NCBI RefSeq assembly: GCF_023156585.1
Contig: NZ_JALNMI010000002.1
Location: 124,001-188,000, forward strand
Source: Subsaxibacter sp. CAU 1640
GTDB taxonomy: Bacteria; Bacteroidota; Bacteroidia; Flavobacteriales; Flavobacteriaceae
Direction: 5' to 3'
DNA: 64,000 nt
The number at the start of each line of letters is the position of its first letter. Position 1 is the stretch's first letter. Of this stretch, positions 8,958 through 18,515 are shown piece after piece. Below the pieces are notes generated by a model. The model did no database searches, was not told the origin of the DNA, and saw nothing but the letters and a program-made list of their open reading frames with translations. The translations under genes were made by a program, and so were the position numbers.

Positions 8958-9866
8958 TTATTCTGAAATTGTAAAATAATAAATATCATCTTCACCTTTT
9001 CCTTTTGCTCTATTTGAAGTAAAATAACCCTCTTTACCATTTTTATTCAATTCAAAACAAATGTCGTCACCACGGCTGTTTATTGGTTGAGGCATCAATT
9101 CTGGTTTACCAACTTTACCGTCCTCATCAATTATACATTTATAAATATCAAGACCTCCAACACCTCTGGCTCTATCTGACGAAAAGTAAAGAACATTGTC
9201 ATGCGAAATGGTTGGGAAAGTCTCCCTACGTGGTGAATTGATTTCGTCTCCCAGATTTTCGGGATCGCCAAACTTATTGTCACCTTCTATCTTTACTCTA
9301 AAGATATCAGTCGGTCCTTTTGCGCTCGGAATGTTAGATGTAAAATACAAATAATCACCATTTGGACTTACGGCCGGATGTGCATAGGAATAGTTCTCAT
9401 CACAAAAAGATAGAGCTTTAAAATTTTTATAGCCTTTTCCTTCAACATATTCACCACGTTCAATACGTAAATTTCTAGTTTTTTCACCCTTTTTGTAAAC
9501 ATCACCTCTTTTTTCTTCGTTGGTAGTCACATACATATATCTTCCATCTTTGCTAAAGGCCGCTGTTGAACTGTTAAAAGTAAACTCGTCTGAAGATTTA
9601 AACTCTTTAGGATTGATGATTTCTCCTCCATCCGCAACTTCACCTTGATAGACTGTAAAAATTGTTTGGTTCATTCTGTTTTTCTCGACAGTCCCAAATT
9701 CATTCACCTTATAGCGAGAATAGAATACCCTGTTATCTTTTTGATAGACAACACCATATTGACTCATTTCGTCATTTATTTTAAGGTTTTTAATGATATA
9801 TTTTTCTTCTTGAGCATAAGAAGAAAATGCCAAAGTAATTAAGGCCACATTAAATAGGTATTTCAT
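8958..9866 (-). CDS. PD40 beta-propeller repeat protein, secreted
   Basis: An exported protein of 302 residues with a signal peptide (MKYLFNVALITLAFSSYAQ). Repeated WD40-like/PD40 blades of the TolB/OmpA-associated kind are visible: AAFSKDGRYMYVTTNE, AVSPNGDYLYFTSNIPS, TISHDNVLYFSSDRARGVGGLDIY and FELNKNGKEGYFTSNRAKG. In Bacteroidota such propellers often precede an OmpA domain; here there is none, so it is a propeller only. It sits 16 bp downstream of a small membrane protein gene and behind the DUF4249/TonB operon, all on the same strand, but a function there is not evident. Confidence 0.75.
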   Translation of the reverse strand: MKYLFNVALITLAFSSYAQEEKYIIKNLKINDEMSQYGVVYQKDNRVFYSRYKVNEFGTVEKNRMNQTIFTVYQGEVADGGEIINPKEFKSSDEFTFNSSTAAFSKDGRYMYVTTNEEKRGDVYKKGEKTRNLRIERGEYVEGKGYKNFKALSFCDENYSYAHPAVSPNGDYLYFTSNIPSAKGPTDIFRVKIEGDNKFGDPENLGDEINSPRRETFPTISHDNVLYFSSDRARGVGGLDIYKCIIDEDGKVGKPELMPQPINSRGDDICFELNKNGKEGYFTSNRAKGKGEDDIYYFTISE

Positions 9867-9882
9867 AAATAAATTTTAAATA

Positions 9883-10209
9883 TTAATCAATCTGTTTTCC
9901 AATATCTTGGATTTCGTCTTCTACTATCACAACGGACTTTTCCCAATTTGCTTTAAGTAGATAATGAAATAAATATGCTGCTGCAATCCCAAAAGGCAAA
10001 GCTATTAAACCTAAAGCCAAATTGTTATCCCAATCAAAACCAATTCCGACTATCTCATCCAAAATACCAATTAATATTCCTCCAATAAATGTGCCAACAT
10101 AATAAACGACCACACCTAGAATGGCAAATAGCCATTTATTCTTGTTAAATTCTTCGGCAAGTTTATAAAAATACTTTCCTATAAAATATATGAGTAAAAT
10201 TCCTAACAT
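9883..10209 (-). CDS. Small membrane protein, unknown function
   Basis: A 108-residue protein with three or so hydrophobic segments: MLGILLIYFIGKYFYKLA, then LFAILGVVVYYVGTFIGGILIGIL, then LALGLIALPFGIAAAYLFHYLL. The C-terminus is charged and cytoplasmic-looking (EKSVVIVEDEIQDIGKQID). I do not recognise the family. Its start is four bases downstream of the stop of the macroglobulin-like gene, so it is very likely cotranscribed with the TonB/DUF4249 cluster. Confidence 0.7.
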   Translation of the reverse strand: MLGILLIYFIGKYFYKLAEEFNKNKWLFAILGVVVYYVGTFIGGILIGILDEIVGIGFDWDNNLALGLIALPFGIAAAYLFHYLLKANWEKSVVIVEDEIQDIGKQID

Positions 10210-10213
10210 ATCT

Positions 10214-11962
10214 TTAATTATTTATAACTCTAAAAGTTTCATTCAGTATAATATTTTCTCCAAAATTATCATAAGCTCGCACAGTTATTAAATAATAACC
10301 AGAGATATCAGATGTATAGAATTGAATGCTCGTTACAGGAGTATTTTCATTTAAATTTGGTTCCCATAGCAGTTGGGTTCTAAAATCTGGGATCCGTTTT
10401 TTTTCTTCGACATAATTTTGCCGAAAATATATTTTCTTCAAGGCAGGCTTCGGAATTTCTCGGCTCTTAATAAAGTCTCCAAACGAAAAGTGATTTTGAG
10501 CTTTCTTTAATTTAATGTCGATGATTCCATTATACATAACCGAACCTATTGAGTATACACCCTTTACCAAACTAACAGAAGCCACCTCCCTAGGATTGTA
10601 ATTGACAAGAAATTCTTCATCCTGAATCTGAAGTCCATCGAGAAGCAATAGAGGCTTGATATTCTCATAGTTTCCTGAAAATGGGTTATCAAAATCATAA
10701 ACTACAAATCGATGCTTCCCATCGTTATTTCGAATGGCCGCCTCTTGAACAACTTCAACGAAAGTTTCTTTCATAGAGTTGAAACGAGTAAAATCATCAA
10801 GCACATATGCTTTATTGGGCATTCCATAAAAGGAATTGGTAGGGATGTTTATCAAAACACTGTCCCTTTTAATATCGTAATAAGCGCTCTCAACCTGGTT
10901 GAAAATGCTGTTTTGAACAATATAAGATTCGATATTAGTGTCCAATTTCAAATCGTAAAAAGCTAATTCGCCATAGCGATCGAATAATTTAGGTGAGAGT
11001 GTCAATTCAAAATCACCCCTGTCATCTCCAATAATTTGGATCACCGCCCTTTCTTGTGGATAAGCCTCAAACAAGTTAAAATAAAACTCACCACGCTTGT
11101 TTGTCTTTGAAGATTTATAAATATAATCATCACCAGGAATGGAGAGCGATACACCAATGTTTTCAACAGGTAATCCAGATTTAATATTAGTTACTCGACC
11201 ATAAATCAACTCCCCTCTCATTTCTGGTAGATGATTTTTATTTAATGAAATTTGTTGTGATTGTTTCTCTGTAGGAAAAATGGTTTCAACATTAATTGAA
11301 TCTATTTTTTTGACGGAAATAGAATAGCTTTCAAACTTTTTATAATCAACAGAATTAGTAATCGTAAGATTAACTTTACTTCTCAACCCATAAACTTTTG
11401 AGTCAGTATCTATTTTTAGACCTATAGAATCATTAACGATATTTAATTTTAAATCATTTCGTCTTGAAACTTCTACATATGGATTTTTATCCGTAAAATC
11501 CATTTTTAAATCATTATCGGCAGCATTTAAATAAGGATTAATGATATAAACATCTTTTTGGTCAAAAGCATTATGTTTATGGTTGTTTAAAGACCATTGT
11601 GTATACGCTATTAGCTTGTAATGTCCCGATTTCACTGTTGCTGGCAAGAAATAATCTCCTGAACTAAATCCATTTTCTAGATGATGTTTGTGTTTAAATA
11701 TTACAGTATTAGATTCAGAGACTAGTTCAACATATCCGATGTCACTTACAGTGTTTTCAAAATCAATTGATCGACAATTAAATACATAATAAATTACTTG
11801 CCCAGACAAGGCAACCGTTGTATTGGCAGTGAGTATTACCTGTTCTTCAGGAAAAGACTTGAATGCTGAAACCTCGCCAAAATTCTGTGCTTTAACAATT
11901 AAACTAACACAGAAAATCAAGCTTTGAAAAACTACTAATATTTTACCTTCTAATCTTCCCAA
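10214..11962 (-). CDS. Secreted macroglobulin-like (MG2) / plug-like domain protein
   Basis: An envelope protein of 582 residues. The N-terminal hydrophobic stretch (LVVFQSLIFCVSLIVKAQ) is a signal peptide. Next comes an MG2-like beta domain (VILTANTTVALSGQVIYYV, then KSGHYKLIAYTQW), a carboxypeptidase-regulatory-like insert (GRVTNIKSGLPVENIGVSL) and a TonB-plug-like stretch (PLLLLDGLQIQDEEF, then VASVSLVKGVYSIGSVMYNG). The first in-frame start is a TTG at 11962, overlapping the DUF4249 stop by 13 bases; no ATG is suitable nearby. These proteins recur beside TonB receptors in Bacteroidota; a role in handling the imported ligand is inferred. Confidence 0.6.
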   Translation of the reverse strand: MGRLEGKILVVFQSLIFCVSLIVKAQNFGEVSAFKSFPEEQVILTANTTVALSGQVIYYVFNCRSIDFENTVSDIGYVELVSESNTVIFKHKHHLENGFSSGDYFLPATVKSGHYKLIAYTQWSLNNHKHNAFDQKDVYIINPYLNAADNDLKMDFTDKNPYVEVSRRNDLKLNIVNDSIGLKIDTDSKVYGLRSKVNLTITNSVDYKKFESYSISVKKIDSINVETIFPTEKQSQQISLNKNHLPEMRGELIYGRVTNIKSGLPVENIGVSLSIPGDDYIYKSSKTNKRGEFYFNLFEAYPQERAVIQIIGDDRGDFELTLSPKLFDRYGELAFYDLKLDTNIESYIVQNSIFNQVESAYYDIKRDSVLINIPTNSFYGMPNKAYVLDDFTRFNSMKETFVEVVQEAAIRNNDGKHRFVVYDFDNPFSGNYENIKPLLLLDGLQIQDEEFLVNYNPREVASVSLVKGVYSIGSVMYNGIIDIKLKKAQNHFSFGDFIKSREIPKPALKKIYFRQNYVEEKKRIPDFRTQLLWEPNLNENTPVTSIQFYTSDISGYYLITVRAYDNFGENIILNETFRVINN

Positions 11963-13155
11963 AATTCAGGTATTGCTGTTGATGAAAATGAAGTACAGTC
12001 TCCACACTGAACCCCAACAAAAGTATATATGGGAAATTGCCCGTCAAAATAGCTGTAACTCCCATTAGTAAGGATTGTATATATAAAATTAAAATCATTT
12101 CTATCTCCATCAAGACCTGTATTATCATTATAATCTACATCTTCTTGAAAATTGCAATCAAAGAAGTATTGAGGTTGTTGAATACCAAAGTCACTATAAT
12201 CAAAGAAAATCCTCTTTGTACTGACAGAGGTTACCTGAAAAAACCCAATAACATTTTCTTCTGCATTTGAAATTGAAGTAATGTTTCCTTGTATAAATCC
12301 GGGTTGATTGTTTGCAAAAATATTATCTATGGTTCCTAATTCCTTCAGTATCTTATAAAAATTATATGCCTCTACAGATTGAACATTTTGTCTAACTAAT
12401 ATGCTATATCGCTCACGTATTGTACTATCTTCAACATCAATAAACCTGACAGGAAATTGTGTAACAGAATTATTTTGAGAATCTATTAATGATGTTTGAA
12501 TTATGTCTGTTGATTTTTTTGTTGAATAACAAGTTTTAACATCTTCAGGTTTTGGCACCAATTCCAATTCATATGAAGTGCCATTCCCAGAAACATTTGT
12601 TAAAATCAAATCCAATCCACTATAGTAAGGAACAACAATTTTATAGGTTTCTTCGTAATCATATTTAAAATATGTTGCATCACTACCTCCATTATTTCCA
12701 TTGACATAAACCTGTATTCCTTGTTTACCATCGATCATTTCAAAGGATGTTGATAAACTTTCTATTTCGGATAGTGGAGGCAAGACTTCTTGAGTTGAGG
12801 TGTAAATCGCACCATCAGATAATGTAACTCTTAATGTATAATTGATTCCTGCTTGAGCGGCAAAAACTTCATTAGAACGGTAAACACCAGGGTTTGCTTG
12901 TGAAAAGCTATATTCTATACCCTCATCGGTTTCTATTACCACTTGAGCATTATTGACTTCAGTTGGTTCATCACTTTCAAGTCTATAAGTTTTGGAAAGC
13001 TTGATCTCTTGAACTTTCAATTCATCTGTTAAAGTTGCCTCTACCACCAAAAGACTTTCAAAATTTTCTGTTTTGATCTCATACTCTTCAGTACAAGAAA
13101 ACAAAAAAACTGCAAGCACTATTAATACGAGATTTTTAATTTTGAACACTTCCAT
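11950..13155 (-). CDS. DUF4249 lipoprotein
   Basis: An outer-membrane-associated lipoprotein of 401 residues. The lipoprotein signal is VLIVLAVFLFSCTEEYEI, with Cys at about residue 21. The typical DUF4249 start follows: LLVVEATLTDELKVQEIKLSKTYRLES, an Ig-like beta region and a Cys-containing tail (FVGVQCGDCTSF, with CNFQEDVDY upstream). DUF4249 proteins are encoded next to STN/carboxypeptidase-regulatory TonB receptors and may play a SusD-like accessory role, but their function is not established. The start is one base from the receptor stop, indicating tight coupling. Confidence 0.85.
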   Translation of the reverse strand: MEVFKIKNLVLIVLAVFLFSCTEEYEIKTENFESLLVVEATLTDELKVQEIKLSKTYRLESDEPTEVNNAQVVIETDEGIEYSFSQANPGVYRSNEVFAAQAGINYTLRVTLSDGAIYTSTQEVLPPLSEIESLSTSFEMIDGKQGIQVYVNGNNGGSDATYFKYDYEETYKIVVPYYSGLDLILTNVSGNGTSYELELVPKPEDVKTCYSTKKSTDIIQTSLIDSQNNSVTQFPVRFIDVEDSTIRERYSILVRQNVQSVEAYNFYKILKELGTIDNIFANNQPGFIQGNITSISNAEENVIGFFQVTSVSTKRIFFDYSDFGIQQPQYFFDCNFQEDVDYNDNTGLDGDRNDFNFIYTILTNGSYSYFDGQFPIYTFVGVQCGDCTSFSSTAIPEFWED

Positions 13156-13156
13156 T

Positions 13157-15943
13157 CTAAAATTTAAAATTATAGGTTATTGTGGGTATTGGCACGGCAA
13201 AAATAGAAGTCTTGTATGCCTTAACACCTCCTTGCTCACTGACGAAATACACAGAATAGGGATTGCTTCGCCCCAGCACGTTATAAACTGAAATATTCCA
13301 AAAACTGTGAGCAAATTTCTTAATCTTATGATTTCCTTCAATATTTACTCCTAAATCCAATCGATAGTAGTCAGGAATTCTTTCAGCGTTTCTATCACTA
13401 TAAACCACTTGTTCGGTACCATTGTATATAAATTTGCCTATAGGGTAAGTCAAAGGTCGGCCTGTTTGATAATTGAAATTCATCGAAAAACTATAGCGTT
13501 TGGTTAACTTGAAATTGGAAACAATATTAAAGTCATGTGGCCTATCATAGTTTGAAGCGAAAAACTCACCGTTATTAACGCGTTCTGTTAAGAACTCACT
13601 GTCCAATTTTATCTCTGATTTGGAATAAGAGTAACCAATCCAACCATTCAAACGCCCGTTTTTCTTTTTTAACAAAAACTCAATACCGTATGCTCGGCCT
13701 TCTCCTTGCAGTAATTCAGTTTCTATATTCTCGTTCAAATTTAACTCTGCGCCTATCTTAAAATCAAGAATGTCATCCATTTTTTTATAGTAGCCATCAA
13801 CGCTAGCTTCATATACATCATTTCCAAAATTCTTAAATACACCTAATGAAAATTGATGCGCTTTTTGTGGCTCAATGTTTAGGTCAGATAATTTCCAAGT
13901 ATCAACAGGAGACATTGTAGTATTGCTAGACAACAAATGAATGTACTGTATGGTTTTATTATAACCACCTTTAACAGACAGCGAAGGCGACAAAAAATAA
14001 CGAAATGAGACCCTTGGTTCAAATCCACTATAAGATTTTATAACTTCATTATTCTGGTATGTAATTGTTTCAACCACACTTTCATCGCTTATTGGTTGTC
14101 CTGGTGCGTATCTATTTTGTGTTCCTTTCCCCAATGCAGAATAGAACGAATATCTCAAACCAATATCAAATGATAATTTATCATTTACTTCCATCAAATC
14201 GGAAACGAAAAAAGCTGATTCCAGAGCCTTCTCTCGTTCTATTTTCTTAAACTCAATACTAGAATTATCTCCTAAAGGTTTTATTTCCCCAGGCTCAACG
14301 AAATATATTTTAGAGCTAAAGCCGTAATCAAATTTATGTGCTTTATTGTGAAGATATTTTAAGTTGAACTTCAACTCGGTCTCGTCAATACTATAATCGT
14401 AGTTAAAATCTCTATTAAATTCATTTTCGTAAGAGATGTTAAACTTATATTGGCTATTAACCAATTGAACATTACCCCTGTGCTTATCGTTGAAAGTATG
14501 ATCCCATTGCATTGATGCTAATCGATTGTGGTATTTAAAAATAGAATCTGATGTGATACTGAATTTGTCGTTACTAAAGTACAGCGTTCCTTTCAAACTG
14601 TTGTTGTCATTGATTTTATGGTTGTATTTAACAACCGCATCATAAAAAGATGCTTCACTATTTTTAACTGACTCTTCCTCTATCATATTCAAAATCCATC
14701 CAGAATATGTGGCTCTAACGGCTGTCATTAATGATGATTTATTTTTTATAATCGGAGTTTCCAGTGTCAAATTCCCCGTTACAGGACCAACACTAGCTTC
14801 ACCTGAAAACTTCTCAACATTTGATTCTTTAGTTTCAATATCTATAACCGAAGATAATCTTCCTCCATATTCGGCAGGAATTGTTCCTTTAAAGATTTTT
14901 ACATTACCAGTGGTAAATGGGTTAATAGCTGAAAAAATACCGAAAAAATGGGAGGGGTTATACATAACCGCCTTATCAAATAATATTAAATTCTGATCAG
15001 TTTTTCCTCCCCTAACATTATAACCCAAAGCACCCTCTCCAGCGGTTTTTACCCCTGGCATTGTGGTGGCAACTTTCAAAACGTCTCGTTCTCCCAATAC
15101 TAGAGGAATTGTTTTAATTTGCTCGACATCAATGGTTGTTACACCGACAATGGTTTGCTTAATATTATCATCTTTATTGGATTCTATGATAATTTCTTCC
15201 AGTTGAGTTAGAGACTCTTCGACTTCAAGATTTAACATTCCGTTGCCATAAACCACAATTTTTTGTTCAGAATCTTGATACCCTAAAGATTTTGTATATA
15301 TCTCATATGTGCCTCTTGGAAGTTTTAATGAGTAAGCTCCGCTTTCATTTGTGACACTATTTGTGTTCCTACCTTTAACTGCCACAACAATATCAGATAC
15401 AGGTTTTTTGGTTGAATAATCAATAATGGTCCCAGAAATTGTAAAAGTAGTTTTCGTGTCTCTTGAATCAGCTTTTCCAAGAGTGATGTACTCACGCTTT
15501 GAGTTGTTGTTTTCGGATTGATAGTCCTTTTGCAAAACAGGAGTATCATAGTCTGGTTCTAAATCTTCATCACCGTTTGAAATCAAATTGGGATTACTAA
15601 TTTTGGTTTTCTCAAAGTATCCCGAAGGCAATTCGCTATAAATCAAACTGTTTCTAGTCAAAATAACAGACTTCTCATAAATAAGAAAGTTCAACAATGA
15701 GTTCTCTAAAATTGCTTGCAAAACTTCTTTCAATGATGAGTTATTATATGTTCCTGTAACCTTTTTTTCATCTAACAACCACTCCTCCTGAAAGTAAAAA
15801 TTATAGCCTGTTTGCTCTTCTAGCTTAATCAATACATCCTTTAAAAAGACATTATCAAAACTGACTGTTACTGTTGGATTCTCTTGACTATATAGAAACG
15901 AAACAACAAAAAATGTCAGAATAATTAATACTGCTTTTTTCAT
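13157..15943 (-). CDS. TonB-dependent outer-membrane receptor with STN and carboxypeptidase-regulatory-like domains
   Basis: An active-transport receptor of 928 residues in the outer membrane. ATG 15943 gives a clean signal peptide (MKKAVLIILTFFVVSFLYSQ); the frame extends ten codons further into the upstream gene and is not used. Domains in order: STN (VTVSFDNVFLKDVLIKLEEQ, about residues 22-100), carboxypeptidase-regulatory-like (FTISGTIIDYSTKKPVSDI, about 170-250), plug (ERDVLKVATTMPGVKTAGEG, GYNVRGGKTDQNLILFD), and a 22-strand-type barrel ending in a terminal aromatic (TYNFKF). An STN domain usually signals to a FecR-type anti-sigma factor, yet no fecI/fecR is adjacent. The ligand is unknown. 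Confidence 0.9.
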   Translation of the reverse strand: MKKAVLIILTFFVVSFLYSQENPTVTVSFDNVFLKDVLIKLEEQTGYNFYFQEEWLLDEKKVTGTYNNSSLKEVLQAILENSLLNFLIYEKSVILTRNSLIYSELPSGYFEKTKISNPNLISNGDEDLEPDYDTPVLQKDYQSENNNSKREYITLGKADSRDTKTTFTISGTIIDYSTKKPVSDIVVAVKGRNTNSVTNESGAYSLKLPRGTYEIYTKSLGYQDSEQKIVVYGNGMLNLEVEESLTQLEEIIIESNKDDNIKQTIVGVTTIDVEQIKTIPLVLGERDVLKVATTMPGVKTAGEGALGYNVRGGKTDQNLILFDKAVMYNPSHFFGIFSAINPFTTGNVKIFKGTIPAEYGGRLSSVIDIETKESNVEKFSGEASVGPVTGNLTLETPIIKNKSSLMTAVRATYSGWILNMIEEESVKNSEASFYDAVVKYNHKINDNNSLKGTLYFSNDKFSITSDSIFKYHNRLASMQWDHTFNDKHRGNVQLVNSQYKFNISYENEFNRDFNYDYSIDETELKFNLKYLHNKAHKFDYGFSSKIYFVEPGEIKPLGDNSSIEFKKIEREKALESAFFVSDLMEVNDKLSFDIGLRYSFYSALGKGTQNRYAPGQPISDESVVETITYQNNEVIKSYSGFEPRVSFRYFLSPSLSVKGGYNKTIQYIHLLSSNTTMSPVDTWKLSDLNIEPQKAHQFSLGVFKNFGNDVYEASVDGYYKKMDDILDFKIGAELNLNENIETELLQGEGRAYGIEFLLKKKNGRLNGWIGYSYSKSEIKLDSEFLTERVNNGEFFASNYDRPHDFNIVSNFKLTKRYSFSMNFNYQTGRPLTYPIGKFIYNGTEQVVYSDRNAERIPDYYRLDLGVNIEGNHKIKKFAHSFWNISVYNVLGRSNPYSVYFVSEQGGVKAYKTSIFAVPIPTITYNFKF

Positions 15944-15965
15944 ATTTATTTGTTCGGTACAGGCA

Positions 15966-16667
15966 TTAGTCATTCAGCGACAATGTGTTCAAAAGCATTC
16001 TCATAAACCCAATTTTATCTCTAGACTCTAGAAGATTGTTATTCTTATAAAATAATTTAATCTCATCTTTTCGTTCTGAAAATATTCCAAGTAAGTCATT
16101 TTTAGAATCGACTTCATAAAAATTAGATTCATATTCCAACAATAAGGTTTTCTTGATCGAATAAGTATAATAACTCACCTTGTCACCCAATCGTTTCTTC
16201 TTAAACTTTTCATGTTTTACATATAGAATGCCCATATCATTATTTAGAACAACCTCGAAATAACCATTTTTATAAAAGGAAAAATTGGAAGCCTTTTCGC
16301 TCAATTTCACAAAATTCCTTCCGTGAACAGAAAATGAACTCACCAATGTATGTTCTAAAATGATATCGTAATGTGTATTCTGAAAAAGCAAATTATCTTC
16401 AAGCAAATCATACTTCAATTGGCTTTGATTATAATTTTGTGAATTGTAATTCACTTTGCCTAAAACAAATTTATCCGTTTCAAAAAATCGAAATTCATCT
16501 TTTGAATTTGTAGGGAAAATATCTTCAAACAATTTCCCAGTATTCAAATCATTCCCGTAACTACCAACAAGGTCATCAAACTGGCTATAGAGAATCTCTG
16601 TTTGGGATTGAGAATATAGAACGTAGGAGAGTAATAAAGTTAAAATGGGTAAATACCGTATTTTCAT
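15966..16667 (-). CDS. Secreted protein of unknown function, first gene of the TonB operon
   Basis: An exported protein of 233 residues with a signal peptide (MKIRYLPILTLLLSYVLYSQ). The rest is beta-rich with many Phe, Tyr and Asn (LVSSFSVHGRNFVKLSEKAS, FYKNGYFEVVLNNDMGILYV). I do not recognise the family. It precedes the TonB receptor by 22 bases on the same strand and is likely the first gene of the transcript that runs to at least 10214. The tight arrangement suggests an accessory to the same uptake system. Confidence 0.65.
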   Translation of the reverse strand: MKIRYLPILTLLLSYVLYSQSQTEILYSQFDDLVGSYGNDLNTGKLFEDIFPTNSKDEFRFFETDKFVLGKVNYNSQNYNQSQLKYDLLEDNLLFQNTHYDIILEHTLVSSFSVHGRNFVKLSEKASNFSFYKNGYFEVVLNNDMGILYVKHEKFKKKRLGDKVSYYTYSIKKTLLLEYESNFYEVDSKNDLLGIFSERKDEIKLFYKNNNLLESRDKIGFMRMLLNTLSLND

Positions 16668-16737
16668 TCCGATTTTTATGTTAAAGACATCGAATTTACG
16701 AAAAAAGAAAAGTCTTACATCCTTTAAGTACGTTTAT

Positions 16738-17913
16738 TTATTCTCTCCTATATTTTTTCGTAATTTCAAAAACGTGTTCCAAAATAGCTTTATCAGTATC
16801 TGTCAATTCAACATCGCGTCTCGACATCACGACTTCAGCTACTTCAAAAGCTTTTTTAGTGAGATAGGTGGTGAAACCTCCACTTCCTCCCCAACTAAAA
16901 CTCGGCACAAAATTTCTTGGAAATCCGCTTCCAAAAATATTGGCACTGACTCCAACCACAGTTCCTGTATTAAACATGGTATTAATGCCACATTTGCTGT
17001 GATCTCCCATCATCAGACCACAAAATTGCAATCCTGTTCTCGCAAAAGATTCCGTATTGTAATCCCACAATCTTACTTCAGCATAGTTGTTTTTAAGGTT
17101 AGAATTATTGGTATCAGCTCCAAGATTGCACCATTCACCCAATATGGAATTCCCCAAAAAGCCGTCATGTCCTTTGTTTGAATATCCGAAAATGACTGAG
17201 TTATTCACTTCGCCACCTACTTTACTATGCGGACCAACAGTGGTTGGACCATAGATTTTGGCGCTCAATTTTACAGTCGCATGTTCACAAAGCGCAAATG
17301 GCCCACGAATCACGCTACCTTCCATAATTTCGGCATCTTTGCCAATATAGATGGATCCCGAACTTGCGTTCAATGTGGTAAATTCTAATTTTGCGCCTTC
17401 TTCCAAAAAGATATTCTGTGGCGCAATAATATTGTTGCTGGACGGAATGGGTTGAGAACGTCGCCCTTTGGTCAATAATTCAAAATCATCTTCAATTGCC
17501 GCTCCGTTTTTTGAGAAAATATCCCAAGTGTGTTCAATCTTGAGTACCTCATCTACATATTCAATGGCTTCAAAAGTTTCAAAATTTATATCCTCTTGCG
17601 CGTTTTTGGTGTAGAATGCTATGATATCTTCATTTTTGAAAATAGCTTGGTTTTCTTCTAAATTCTTTACGATTTCCACCAATTCAGCATTTGGTAAAAA
17701 AGAAGCATTAATTAACACATTTTCATCCATTTCCACCATCGGATATTTATCTGACAGATAATCTTCTGTAATCGTGGTCGTGGTATTGCCAAGATATTGC
17801 TCCCACTTTTCTCTTATGGTCAAAATACCTATTCTAATATCTGCAACCGGTCGCGTAAATGTAAATGGCAATAAGTTATTCCTGAAAGGGCCGTCGAATA
17901 GGATATAGTTCAT
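16738..17913 (-). CDS. GlmU-like bifunctional sugar nucleotidyltransferase/acetyltransferase (Bacteroidota type)
   Basis: This belongs to the alternative Bacteroidota GlmU family, predicted to supply UDP-N-acetylglucosamine for cell wall synthesis. The protein (391 residues) starts MNYILFDGPFRNNLLPFTFT, then RPVADIRIGILTIREKWE, the family signature in place of the usual pyrophosphorylase loop. From about residue 190 there is a left-handed parallel beta-helix: IYIGKDAEIMEGSVIRGP, IYGPTTVGPHSKVGGEV, FGYSNKGHDGFLGNSILGEW. It lies downstream of rpmE, separated by a terminator, an arrangement common in Flavobacteria. Activity on both steps is inferred from the family. Confidence 0.85.
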   Translation of the reverse strand: MNYILFDGPFRNNLLPFTFTRPVADIRIGILTIREKWEQYLGNTTTTITEDYLSDKYPMVEMDENVLINASFLPNAELVEIVKNLEENQAIFKNEDIIAFYTKNAQEDINFETFEAIEYVDEVLKIEHTWDIFSKNGAAIEDDFELLTKGRRSQPIPSSNNIIAPQNIFLEEGAKLEFTTLNASSGSIYIGKDAEIMEGSVIRGPFALCEHATVKLSAKIYGPTTVGPHSKVGGEVNNSVIFGYSNKGHDGFLGNSILGEWCNLGADTNNSNLKNNYAEVRLWDYNTESFARTGLQFCGLMMGDHSKCGINTMFNTGTVVGVSANIFGSGFPRNFVPSFSWGGSGGFTTYLTKKAFEVAEVVMSRRDVELTDTDKAILEHVFEITKKYRRE

Positions 17914-17982
17914 GTGCTTTAGGTAAAAATGATGGTTTATAAAAACTCAACTCAAAAGTAGTGTAATTAAAGAAAATAAAAA

Positions 17983-18009
17983 AAGCCTTCCGAACAATTC
18001 AGAAGGCTT
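17983..18009 (-). terminator. rpmE terminator
   Basis: Read on the minus strand, a 12-bp stem with one G-T pair and a three-base loop precedes a seven-T run. It lies just after the L31 stop codon. Confidence 0.85.
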
Positions 18010-18031
18010 CAAATATGCTTGGCTGCTAAAA

Positions 18032-18283
18032 TTATTTTTTGAATTTAGCGTATTTGTTTTTGAACTTATCAATACGACCTGCAGTATCAACCAATTTAGA
18101 TTTACCTGTGTAGTATGGGTGAGATGTTCTAGAGATCTCCATCTTCACAACTGGATACTCAACACCATCAACCTCAATTGTTTCATTGGTATCTGCTGTA
18201 GATTTTGTCAAGAATACGTCGTCATTAGACATATCTTTAAATGCTACAAGTCTATAATTTTCTGGATGTATACCTTTTTTCAT
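18032..18283 (-). CDS. rpmE2: 50S ribosomal protein L31 type B
   Basis: Ribosomal protein of the large subunit central protuberance, 83 residues. The sequence [18 protein letters not shown], the [20 protein letters not shown] block and the [11 protein letters not shown] tail are diagnostic. It has no cysteines, so it is the zinc-free (type B) form. Two promoter-like elements sit upstream and a strong terminator directly downstream, so it is a single-gene unit. Confidence 0.97.
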   Translation of the reverse strand: MKKGIHPENYRLVAFKDMSNDDVFLTKSTADTNETIEVDGVEYPVVKMEISRTSHPYYTGKSKLVDTAGRIDKFKNKYAKFKK

Positions 18284-18320
18284 CTCTGATAACTTTAAAT
18301 CATTTCAATTTTTGGAAGTG

Positions 18321-18350
18321 CAAATTTAGGTATTTTTTGCAAACCTGCAA
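18321..18350 (-). promoter_or_regulatory. rpmE promoter, proximal
   Basis: On the minus strand, TTG (18348-18350), a 19-base spacer and TAAATTTG (18321-18328) match the Bacteroidota -33/-7 consensus. The leader to the ATG is about 30 bases. Confidence 0.7.
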
Positions 18351-18400
18351 TTTTTTTGCTCTATATTTTTTCATTTTATAGATCACTCGTCTTGCGCTTG

Positions 18401-18431
18401 CAAAGATAATCACATTCATAACAACCACCAA
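18401..18431 (-). promoter_or_regulatory. rpmE promoter, distal candidate
   Basis: TTG (18429-18431), a 20-base spacer and TATCTTTG (18401-18408) on the minus strand fit the same consensus, 80 bp further upstream. Confidence 0.5.
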
Positions 18432-18469
18432 GAGTTTAAACGGAATACAAAATTCTTGTAACGTTTTGG

Positions 18470-18477
18470 TATATTTG
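18470..18477 (+). promoter_or_regulatory. Candidate -7 box for DUF4199 gene
   Basis: TATATTTG fits TAnnTTTG and lies 39 bases before the ATG. The nearest TTG upstream is only 11 bases away, so the -33 element is poor. Confidence 0.45.
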
Positions 18478-18515
18478 TTTACTAACTAGCGTAACAACTT
18501 TTAAAATCAACTATT

